Of a stretch of 8,475 nt of DNA, positions 1 through 5,967 are shown one piece after another. This DNA comes from Desulfobacterales bacterium CG23_combo_of_CG06-09_8_20_14_all_52_9 (lineage in GTDB: Bacteria; Desulfobacterota; Desulfobacteria; Desulfobacterales; UBA2156), in contig PCSF01000182.1 of NCBI GenBank assembly GCA_002771315.1, forward strand, positions 1 to 8,475, read 5' to 3'. The notes under the pieces were generated by a model that searched no databases, was not told the DNA's origin, and saw only the letters and a program-made list of their open reading frames with translations. How positions within the stretch are numbered: the first letter of the stretch is position 1; each line of letters opens with the position of its first letter. The translations under genes and the position numbers were made by a program.

Positions 1-712
1 TATTTCCGACTGCCCGTTGGACCAATACGGCGCTCACCGACGAATCCACACCCCCACTGAGACCTAAAATCACTTTTTTATCACCGATGGTTCCCCGGAT
101 CTCTTTGATCATATTCCGGGCAAACGAGGACATAGTCCAGGTGGGTTTGCACCCACAGATGTCAAAGAGAAAATTTTTCAGGATCTTCTTACCCAGCGGC
201 GTATGGTGAACCTCGGGATGAAACTGGAGGCCGTAGAGTCTTTTTTCAGCTTTGGCCGCTGCTGCGATGGGCGCATTTTCCGTTGAAGCCGTCAATTCAA
301 AGCCCGGCGGCAAAGACTCGATGGAATCCCCGTGACTCATCCAGCACTGAATTTTAGACGGTATGTCCGAAAAGAGTCCTGTGCCTTTTTTGACGTTCAG
401 CAAAGCGAAACCATATTCCCGTTTTTGAGCCCGCGTCACTTTTCCACCGAGAGAATACACCATGAACTGCATACCGTAACAAATACCCAAAAGCGGTATA
501 CCCAGATCGAATACCGCCGGATCCATTCTGGGGCTTCCCTTTTCGTAAATACTCGATGGACCTCCTGAAAGGATGATCCCCTCGGGATTCAGTTTTTGAA
601 GAGCCTCCATGGAGATGCCGGGAGGTTCGATGCGGCAAAAGACACGAAGCTCCCGGACCCGGCGGGCGATGAGTTGGTTGTACTGGGACCCAAAATCAAT
701 GACGACGATCAT
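1..712 (-). CDS. guaA: GMP synthase (glutamine-hydrolysing), N-terminal part, cut by window edge
   Basis: GMP synthase makes GMP from XMP, ATP and glutamine in the cytoplasm, the last step of de novo guanine nucleotide synthesis. Only the first 237 codons lie in the window. Residues 1-185 are a class I glutamine amidotransferase: the N-terminal signature DFGSQYNQLIARRVRE, the nucleophile Cys78 in GICYG, the SHGD motif at 126-129, and His165/Glu167 of the triad in QFHPE. The ATP pyrophosphatase P-loop LSGGVDSS follows at 218-225. The rest of that domain and the dimerisation domain lie beyond base 1. The ATG at 710-712 gives the usual family N-terminus, and an in-frame stop lies 13 codons upstream. 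The Shine-Dalgarno is weak (GGAAAAG) and sits in a small hairpin. No guaB is adjacent; the neighbour is divergent. No frameshift is seen in the visible part. Confidence 0.97.
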   Translation of the reverse strand, partial: MIVVIDFGSQYNQLIARRVRELRVFCRIEPPGISMEALQKLNPEGIILSGGPSSIYEKGSPRMDPAVFDLGIPLLGICYGMQFMVYSLGGKVTRAQKREYGFALLNVKKGTGLFSDIPSKIQCWMSHGDSIESLPPGFELTASTENAPIAAAAKAEKRLYGLQFHPEVHHTPLGKKILKNFLFDICGCKPTWTMSSFARNMIKEIRGTIGDKKVILGLSGGVDSSVSAVLVQRAVGN

Positions 713-717
713 GGCGG

Positions 718-734
718 CTTTTCCACGTGAAAAG
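718..734 (-). promoter_or_regulatory. Hairpin over the guaA ribosome binding site
   Basis: Read as minus-strand RNA, a perfect 6-bp stem (CUUUUC pairing with GAAAAG) closes a 5-nt loop and ends 5 nt before the guaA start codon. The 3' arm contains the only Shine-Dalgarno-like sequence, GGAAAAG. The structure is seen directly; a role in limiting guaA translation is inference. The stem is AT-rich and would be only moderately stable. Confidence 0.35.
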
Positions 735-767
735 TACAAGGCTGTTTGAGTTTACCAAGACAGGGTG

Positions 768-796
768 AATATGGTAAAGACCGATGAAAATGTCAA
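768..796 (-). promoter_or_regulatory. Candidate sigma-70 promoter for guaA
   Basis: On the minus strand a perfect TTGACA (796-791) is followed, after 17 bp, by CATATT (773-768, four of six matches to TATAAT). Transcription would start near 761 and give a leader of about 50 nt. An inverted repeat, TTTACCA (751-757) and TGGTAAA (772-778), overlaps the -10 box and the start point, as an operator would. Predicted by eye only. Confidence 0.45.
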
Positions 797-853
797 CTCC
801 AATTCAAAGAACCATTCTTTCTGAAATTCCAATGCCAAACGGGTGGAAAAAGG

Positions 854-1612
854 ATGATCGTCCAAATCTATGAGATTCAGACGGTCCAGGAAGCCCGGGC
901 CTTGGTCGATCTGGGCGTGGACCATATCGGGAGTGTAATCCAGAGGGAAAAAAACTGGAACGACCCAAAAATCAAGGTCGTGGTGGAAACGGTTCAAAAA
1001 GGCGCAGCCAAGTCTAGCCTTATCCCTCTTTTCAATCGACCCGAGGATGTTTACCGTGTTTTGGGGTATCATCACCCTGACATTGTCCATTTTTGCGAAG
1101 ATCTTCTCGAATGCGATCTCAATGAAATCAACAAACTTTTTGGTTTGCAGGAGCAGGTTCAAAAGGCTTTTCCCCGGATGGCGATCATGCGTACCATACC
1201 CATTCCATTATCGGGGCAAAGCGCCGGGGAAAAGGCTCTATCCTTTGCCCGGCGTTTCGAGCCAATCAGCGATTTTTTTCTTATCGACACCCATATCACC
1301 GATTCTCCTGTGGGAGGGTTTGCCGGAATTACCGGAATACGCTGTGACTGGGCTCTTGCCGCCGCCCTGGTTCGTCAGAGCGGCATCCCCGTGATTTTGG
1401 CTGGCGGACTGGGACCGGACAACGTCACGGAGGCGATTCGTTCTGTAAAACCTGCGGGAGTGGATAGCTGCACCGGGACCAATGCCCGGGATTCATCCGG
1501 AGTAGCCGTTCGTTTTCGAAAAGATATGACCCGGGTTAAAATTTTCGTGGCGAAAGCGCGTCTGGAGCAAAAGGGATCGAATGGTGCAACAAAGGTCGAA
1601 AAAACCGCTTGA
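854..1612 (+). CDS. TrpF-like (phosphoribosylanthranilate isomerase superfamily) protein, probably not a canonical TrpF
   Basis: This 252-residue protein has the layout of a TrpF (beta/alpha)8 barrel. The strongest matches are in the C-terminal half: FLIDT at 142-146 (Asp145 aligns with the catalytic acid Asp of TrpF), CDW at 164-166, ILAGGL at 181-186, and the phosphate-binding strand GVDSCTG at 202-208, followed by an RKD motif near 222-224. The N-terminus differs. TrpF enzymes start with KICGIT, whose Cys is the general base; here the strand reads VQIYEIQT with no Cys. The substrate-binding Arg of the usual (K/P)RYVSP segment is also not evident (REKNWNDP). It is therefore likely to act on another sugar phosphate or to have a non-catalytic role. 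No other trp gene is adjacent. A GGTGGA-like site precedes the ATG. The gene ends 59 bp before efp on the same strand and may be co-transcribed. The last 15 or so residues look like a disordered tail. Confidence 0.82.
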   Translation: MIVQIYEIQTVQEARALVDLGVDHIGSVIQREKNWNDPKIKVVVETVQKGAAKSSLIPLFNRPEDVYRVLGYHHPDIVHFCEDLLECDLNEINKLFGLQEQVQKAFPRMAIMRTIPIPLSGQSAGEKALSFARRFEPISDFFLIDTHITDSPVGGFAGITGIRCDWALAAALVRQSGIPVILAGGLGPDNVTEAIRSVKPAGVDSCTGTNARDSSGVAVRFRKDMTRVKIFVAKARLEQKGSNGATKVEKTA

Positions 1613-1652
1613 GTTGACGGGCGATTTTTGCCATTAGTACCCCCATCGACTC
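1611..1652 (+). promoter_or_regulatory. Intercistronic hairpin between the trpF-like gene and efp
   Basis: An 11-bp imperfect stem pairs 1611-1621 with 1642-1652 (nine Watson-Crick pairs, one G-U, one mismatch) around a 20-nt loop. The 5' arm overlaps the stop codon of the upstream gene and the 3' arm ends 2 nt before the efp Shine-Dalgarno sequence. No U-tract follows, so it does not look like an intrinsic terminator. It could stabilise or process a shared transcript. A weak TTGACG box (1614-1619) lies in the same place. Confidence 0.3.
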
Positions 1653-1671
1653 ATAAAGGAGGCAAAAGAGG

Positions 1672-2235
1672 ATGCTGGAAAGCGGGGATTTGAGAAAAGG
1701 GGCCAAGATCGAGATCGATGGTGAACCTTATATTATTGTCCAGTTTGAATTCGTTAAACCCGGTAAGGGTCAGGCGCTTTACAAATGCAAGTTGAAAAAC
1801 ATGATCACGGGGATCCAATTCGATAGAACCTATCGGTCGGGAGAAAAGTTTAATGAAGCAAACCTCGAGGAAGCTGAGATGGAATATCTATACTATGACG
1901 GCGAGCGATACTGTTTCATGAACACAAGCAATTATGAGCAAGAATTTTTAAGTGCCGGTCAGATTGCAGAAGCTAAAAATTACCTGAAGGAAAATACCGT
2001 CTGCAACATCTTGCTTTTCGATGGAAAACCCATCGGAATCACACTTCCCAATTTCGTGGATCTCAAGGTGGTTCAGGCAGAGCCTTGGATCAAGGGGGAT
2101 ACGGCCTCCGGGAGCACAAAGCCAGCCACTCTGGAAACCGGATACGTGGTCCAGGTTCCTCCTTTTGTCGAGGAGGGAGGGTTGGTTCGAATCGACACTC
2201 GCACCGGACAGTATGTCGAACGCGTGAAAGGATAG
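1672..2235 (+). CDS. efp: Translation elongation factor P (lysine-type)
   Basis: EF-P binds between the ribosomal P and E sites and relieves stalling at polyproline stretches. The 187-residue length matches the family (about 188 in E. coli). The N-terminal KOW-like domain carries the modification loop PGKGQA at 30-35, with Lys32 at the position of E. coli Lys34. This suggests beta-lysylation or a similar lysine modification rather than the arginine type. The two OB-like domains follow, with the family C-terminus DTRTGQYVERVKG. The start is fixed by a near-perfect Shine-Dalgarno AAAGGAGG at 1655-1662, nine bases before the ATG, which fits a highly expressed gene. The modification genes epmA and epmB are not in the window. 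The downstream neighbour is convergent. Confidence 0.98.
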   Translation: MLESGDLRKGAKIEIDGEPYIIVQFEFVKPGKGQALYKCKLKNMITGIQFDRTYRSGEKFNEANLEEAEMEYLYYDGERYCFMNTSNYEQEFLSAGQIAEAKNYLKENTVCNILLFDGKPIGITLPNFVDLKVVQAEPWIKGDTASGSTKPATLETGYVVQVPPFVEEGGLVRIDTRTGQYVERVKG

Positions 2236-2269
2236 CGGCTCTTATTCTGCGGTAGAAAAACCGGTATCC
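2230..2269. terminator. Nested hairpin at the end of efp, possible weak terminator
   Basis: GGATAGCGG (2230-2238) pairs with CCGGTATCC (2261-2269) with one mismatch; inside, TTCT and AGAA can form a second short stem. It overlaps the efp stop codon and lies in the 109-bp gap between the convergent efp and PilZ genes, where a bidirectional terminator is expected. No clear T-tract directly follows on either strand, so the call is weak. I saw no better terminator in the gap. Confidence 0.25.
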
Positions 2270-2344
2270 AAGACGCCTTTTAGAGCCTTGCGGTGAAAGG
2301 CATAAACCGTGTTGGCCATCCTGGATTAGACCATCACCGGCAGC

Positions 2345-2650
2345 CTAAAAATACCCTGGCCTTTCAAAGGTGACGCCGATTCCCTCATCTGTCACCCGGG
2401 CGATTTTAGCCTTTCTTTTTTCCATGGTGGCGACCGTCGAAGAATCGATCAGAAACAGGTCTTCTCCGATTTTAAAGGATCCCCGGACTTGGATGAAGAG
2501 CCCATTCCGGCTCTGGTTGACGATTTCGCCTATGAAGGGCTTTCCCCGGACAAAGAACTCCACAGACCGGGGAATTTTATGTCTAATACCGCCCCGTTTT
2601 TCTTTGGAGATCTTGCTGTTATCGAGGCGCGTGTTTTTCGTCCCTGCCAT
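2345..2650 (-). CDS. Solo PilZ-domain protein (c-di-GMP receptor)
   Basis: This 101-residue protein is almost entirely one PilZ domain (about residues 17-98). It has both halves of the c-di-GMP-binding signature: RGGIR (RxxxR, Arg19 and Arg23) and NQSRNG ((D/N)xSxxG, residues 45-50), then beta strands ending in a typical GIGVTFE strand. By family knowledge it should bind cyclic di-GMP and act in the cytoplasm through a partner, since it has no output domain. Its ATG overlaps the stop of the 956-residue gene by one base (TAATG) and the preceding bases are A-rich with no good Shine-Dalgarno. Translation therefore probably depends on reinitiation by ribosomes finishing the upstream gene. The upstream gene also ends in a PilZ domain, so the two may share a target or form a heteromer (inference). 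Confidence 0.92.
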   Translation of the reverse strand: MAGTKNTRLDNSKISKEKRGGIRHKIPRSVEFFVRGKPFIGEIVNQSRNGLFIQVRGSFKIGEDLFLIDSSTVATMEKRKAKIARVTDEGIGVTFERPGYF

Positions 2651-5520
2651 TATTTTTTTATTTTTTCCAGGATTGTTATATCCATAGGGTTATCGAACCG
2701 GACATGGACCGAATAATCGATGGATAGCTGGTAGTGCACGGCTACAACCTTGCCGATGCCTTGGAAAAGATTCTCCGGTGATGTCGGGTCAAGGGGAAAC
2801 CATAGCTGCAATTTGCGGCCCAGGAGCATCCGGGCGCTTTCCTTGTTTTGCAGTTTAATGAAAAAGCAAAGCCCTCCGGCTGAAATGTTGGTGAGCCTTC
2901 CTTTGAAGGCTTTTCCGGCCGGATTGCCGGACGCATAAAGAAGCTGAACAGTGACGATACCCTCTGCCGGGAAGCGGGGAGAGATCCTTCTTTCCATGGC
3001 CTTGTCCAACAGAAGGTGGGAGATGTTGTTTTTTTCCAGGCAAAAGTCGCTTAACTTATTTTCCAGGGCGGGGTTCTGTTTTTTGATTTGATTTAGGCTG
3101 TCAAGATCCAGCATGCTGAGCCGTGCTGTCGTTTGGGTGATGACGGAGACGGTGCTTACTGTGGGGCTGAAAAACGATTCTGCGCCGGCTACATCACCGG
3201 CTTTTAAGTTTTTTATGAGATACTCCTCATGGTCTTTTTCAAAAACGACTTTCAGTTCTCCTTGCTCGATAAAAAACAGGATGTCGCTCTTTTGCCCTTG
3301 TTGTATCAATGTCACGTTGGCTTCCGTGAAACGATCCTTTAAGGCAAAGTAGAACGAAAGGGTTTCCTTCCGGGTCAGCGTGTCGTACAGTCGATCCCAT
3401 GAGACCATGCGGTCCTTGTCCAGGGAAGCCGCCTTTTCCGTTTCGATGATTTCCCCGGCTTTGTAAATTTCGGAAAGCGCCATGGGATCCACCTCGGACA
3501 TCTTTTCTAAAAATTCGTCCGCTGCTTGAAATTGCTTGGCCCGTGCGGACTTTTCCAGAAGATTCGAGAGCAAGGAAATGGCGCTGGTTTTGTCCCCTTC
3601 CCGGATGTACGCGTCGACTTGTTGTTGTGCATCGAAAAAGCCGATGGTCGAGGAAACCGGGCTGGCAATGGACCCGGAATCACTTTCCTGTCTTTCTATA
3701 GATTCCTGCTTATCAAGCTTGGGCTGACTTTTTTCAATCGCTTCCAAGGCTTCTTTTGCCGCCGTCCTGATGTTTTCGTTATATGACGAAACCCGCTTGA
3801 TTCCTTTGGGCTCTGCGATTTCTTTTAAGATCGGCAGAGCCTGTGGATCGCCGATGCGTCCCAGAGCTTTGCAGAGGACTTCTTCGAGACGGATTCGGTT
3901 GTTGGATGGGATGAGGGGGCGGTTTCTTAAAAGCTCAATGAACGGGCCGACGGCTTCCGGGTCTCTCAATCCTCCCAGCATGATCACCATGGGTATTTTA
4001 ATCTGTTCATCCGCAGAGGAAAGAGCCGAAAGGAGAATGCTTCTTCTTTGGCTTCCTCCGATGTTATAGATGCTGTTAAGTGCTTCCCGTTGAAGCCGGA
4101 TGTCCTTGTGATTCAAAAGCGGTATTATGCTTTTCAGGTGTGTTTCGTTTCCCAGTTTTCCCACCAGTGAAACCAAGTTCCGGAGAAAATACCAAGATCC
4201 TCCTTCAGCGATTTTTTTCAACAACAAAGGAAGTATAGGATGACCGATTTGGCGGATAACCTCCATGATCTTAATCCTCCGGGAGCGTTCCGAAATTTTA
4301 GAAAGCAATTCCAGGAGCCATTCCCCCGAATGAGGTCCAAGAGAGACGAGAGACTGCACGGCATATTCGGATTCCGGTGCTGCATCCGTCATCATCCCTT
4401 CGGTCAGGCTACTCAACGCCTCATTATCCGCTATGCTTTTCGATATTTTATTGATGAAATCGTAGAAAGTATTGTCCAACCCCTTCGTGTTCGAAAGAAA
4501 ATTAAGAGCGTCAAGAATGGGCAAGCAGTTTTCAAACCGGCGGGTGTGGATATAATGAGCGACCGTGAGTTGAAGCTGACGGCAGGCGGCTTTCAAGGTG
4601 GGGGAGAAAACAGTCTGTAAACGGATCCATTTTGTCAAATGAGGTTCCACCCGCAGAAATTCATCGAGGCGGTTTTCGATTGTCAGATGATTTCCACAAA
4701 GAACCAGGGCTTGAGCTGCGGCATCCCGAATATCAGCATTTGCATCCGCAAGCCCGAGGCCGACTTTTTCCATCAATTCCAGAGCCGACTCTTTCTTTCC
4801 CTCATGCATCCATCGGATAAAGATATCGGGAACCAGTGCCATAAGACTACGATCATAAAAGAAATGTTTTTCTCCTTGTGCAAGTTTCGATAAACCCTCT
4901 TGAATTCTTTCGGCGTTTTCGTTTTTTATCTTAACCGATTCACCGGAATTAGCCCGGATAACTTTTATCCGAATCGATTCCGGTGAATCGGTTTGGTGCG
5001 GTTCCTGAGGGGCACGAGAAGATTCTTCAGCGCCTTTTCCAATTCCATCTGTCGGCGCTTGTTTTGTTATTGAACCGCTGTCAAGATACTTGCTGTCGAT
5101 TTGGATATGCGGTTTAGGAAGGATGGGGATCAAATTCCGAGGTCCGCCTTCTGCTTCGATTTCATCGGATGTTCTCTTGAAATCAGTCAAAAAGCGAAGC
5201 AATTCGACTTTATCAATACTCCTTTTAAGGGTAATGCGACGGATGCTCCACTGATTCATGATTTCGACCAGGGAGCGGATTTGAGGAAGTTGTTGCTCAT
5301 TTTTAGTTAGAGGACAGTCGAGAATGGTCAAACGGTTGTCTGAAACGTAGAATTCGAGAGGGTCGCCTTGTTCCAGGGTTTCCGTGAGGGAATCGTAAGC
5401 TCGATTCACTGAGTTCACAGCCATATCGTTTGACGGAGGATAGTACCGCAGGCTCTTGACCGCCCCCATAAAAAGGTTGACGGCCTGGAACCTTTTTTTT
5501 TGGATCACGGTTTCAGTCAA
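2650..5520 (-). CDS. HEAT-repeat protein with cyclic-nucleotide-binding-like and C-terminal PilZ domains
   Basis: A 956-residue, probably cytoplasmic, multidomain regulator. Residues 1-130 form a helical region with a YYPPSN motif (27-32), resembling an N-terminal region common in HEAT and c-di-GMP proteins of deltaproteobacteria. Residues 145-205 are a polar, probably disordered linker. Residues 220-600 are alpha-helical with HEAT-type repeats, clearest at 395-595 (for example LGRIGDPQALPIL). After a second linker (600-630) comes a short helical region, then a cNMP-binding-like domain at about 720-815 (FFIEQGELKVVF, KAGDVAGAESFF). The PilZ domain at 840-950 has RxxxR (Arg845, Arg849) and NISAGG (878-883), so c-di-GMP binding is likely. 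The phosphate-binding Arg expected in the cNMP cassette is absent. The start is TTG at 5518-5520, supported by AAAGAGGA six bases upstream; the next ATG is codon 18, inside the conserved region. It is followed, with a one-base overlap, by a solo PilZ gene. Confidence 0.92.
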   Translation of the reverse strand: MTETVIQKKRFQAVNLFMGAVKSLRYYPPSNDMAVNSVNRAYDSLTETLEQGDPLEFYVSDNRLTILDCPLTKNEQQLPQIRSLVEIMNQWSIRRITLKRSIDKVELLRFLTDFKRTSDEIEAEGGPRNLIPILPKPHIQIDSKYLDSGSITKQAPTDGIGKGAEESSRAPQEPHQTDSPESIRIKVIRANSGESVKIKNENAERIQEGLSKLAQGEKHFFYDRSLMALVPDIFIRWMHEGKKESALELMEKVGLGLADANADIRDAAAQALVLCGNHLTIENRLDEFLRVEPHLTKWIRLQTVFSPTLKAACRQLQLTVAHYIHTRRFENCLPILDALNFLSNTKGLDNTFYDFINKISKSIADNEALSSLTEGMMTDAAPESEYAVQSLVSLGPHSGEWLLELLSKISERSRRIKIMEVIRQIGHPILPLLLKKIAEGGSWYFLRNLVSLVGKLGNETHLKSIIPLLNHKDIRLQREALNSIYNIGGSQRRSILLSALSSADEQIKIPMVIMLGGLRDPEAVGPFIELLRNRPLIPSNNRIRLEEVLCKALGRIGDPQALPILKEIAEPKGIKRVSSYNENIRTAAKEALEAIEKSQPKLDKQESIERQESDSGSIASPVSSTIGFFDAQQQVDAYIREGDKTSAISLLSNLLEKSARAKQFQAADEFLEKMSEVDPMALSEIYKAGEIIETEKAASLDKDRMVSWDRLYDTLTRKETLSFYFALKDRFTEANVTLIQQGQKSDILFFIEQGELKVVFEKDHEEYLIKNLKAGDVAGAESFFSPTVSTVSVITQTTARLSMLDLDSLNQIKKQNPALENKLSDFCLEKNNISHLLLDKAMERRISPRFPAEGIVTVQLLYASGNPAGKAFKGRLTNISAGGLCFFIKLQNKESARMLLGRKLQLWFPLDPTSPENLFQGIGKVVAVHYQLSIDYSVHVRFDNPMDITILEKIKK

Positions 5521-5570
5521 TTTGATTCCTCTTTATCGGAAGAATCCAGTGGCCTTGATAACTATTTGAT

Positions 5571-5599
5571 AAAATGCACGATTTATTAGGTTTTGTCAA
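5571..5599 (-). promoter_or_regulatory. Candidate promoter for the HEAT-cNMP-PilZ/PilZ operon
   Basis: On the minus strand a perfect TTGACA (5599-5594) is followed after 17 bp by CATTTT (5576-5571), a poor -10 box. Transcription would start near 5563, about 43 nt before the TTG start codon. The perfect -35 with a weak -10 may mean an activated promoter, but this is an eye-only call. Confidence 0.35.
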
Positions 5600-5668
5600 C
5601 GAAAAAATATTAGCAAGGATTCCCCTGGGTTTTGAGCCTTCGTGCAAGCCGAGACTGCGGGAAGGATT

Positions 5669-5696
5669 TTGCTGGGTAATAGAGTTTCCATATAAT
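5669..5696 (+). promoter_or_regulatory. Candidate plus-strand promoter before the small reading frame
   Basis: A perfect TATAAT (5691-5696) has a partial -35, TTGCTG (5669-5674), 16 bp upstream. Transcription would start near 5703, about 30 nt before the ATG at 5734. It is the only hint that the small frame downstream is expressed. Confidence 0.3.
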
Positions 5697-5733
5697 ATCC
5701 ACACATAGGAACGGGAAAGGTACGGAAATAACT

Positions 5734-5967
5734 ATGGAAAAAATCGATCGCTGGTATTTGAGGAAACCTATCGATACTACCTGGAGCAACTCGCCTTGCC
5801 ATTCCAGGCGGAGGCGTACGATGGATCTCCTATCAAAAACTACCGAGTTTCTGTCCGATGATCGGCATTTTGAATATGATGAAGTAAAGATCCAGGTGAA
5901 AGGCGGGTCGATCTATATCCGGTATTTCTGTTTGAGGTCCTTCAGGTGTGTAAGGTACCGATCCTGA
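5734..5967 (+). CDS. Possible small hypothetical protein or decayed gene
   Basis: I do not recognise this frame. From the ATG at 5734 it encodes 77 residues; a second ATG at 5821, with GGAGG six bases upstream (5810-5814), would give 48 residues. Only the part from about 5821 to 5912 looks protein-like (TEFLSDDRHFEYDEVKIQVK). Over the first half, a different frame (5709-5861, no ATG, 50 codons) reads more like protein, including VFEETYRYYLEQLALPFQAE. It would join the ATG at 5734 if the A6 run at 5737-5742 had one more A. This pattern suggests an old gene broken by frameshifts, or a sequencing indel. The 3' end overlaps the convergent 299-residue gene by 55 bp, so the true tail is probably lost. 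It may not be a gene at all; the spacer 5521-5733 holds nothing else coding. Confidence 0.25.
   Translation: MEKIDRWYLRKPIDTTWSNSPCHSRRRRTMDLLSKTTEFLSDDRHFEYDEVKIQVKGGSIYIRYFCLRSFRCVRYRS

Noticed and set aside
354..638. 94-residue minus-strand frame inside guaA
   Set aside because: A shadow frame; the guaA frame over the same bases has all the family motifs.
4240..4620. 126-residue plus-strand frame
   Set aside because: Antisense to the HEAT repeats of the 956-residue gene; no ribosome site or domain-like sequence.
5513..5802. Two overlapping minus-strand frames of 63 and 68 residues
   Set aside because: They run across the predicted promoter of the regulator operon, lack ribosome sites and show no protein-like pattern.
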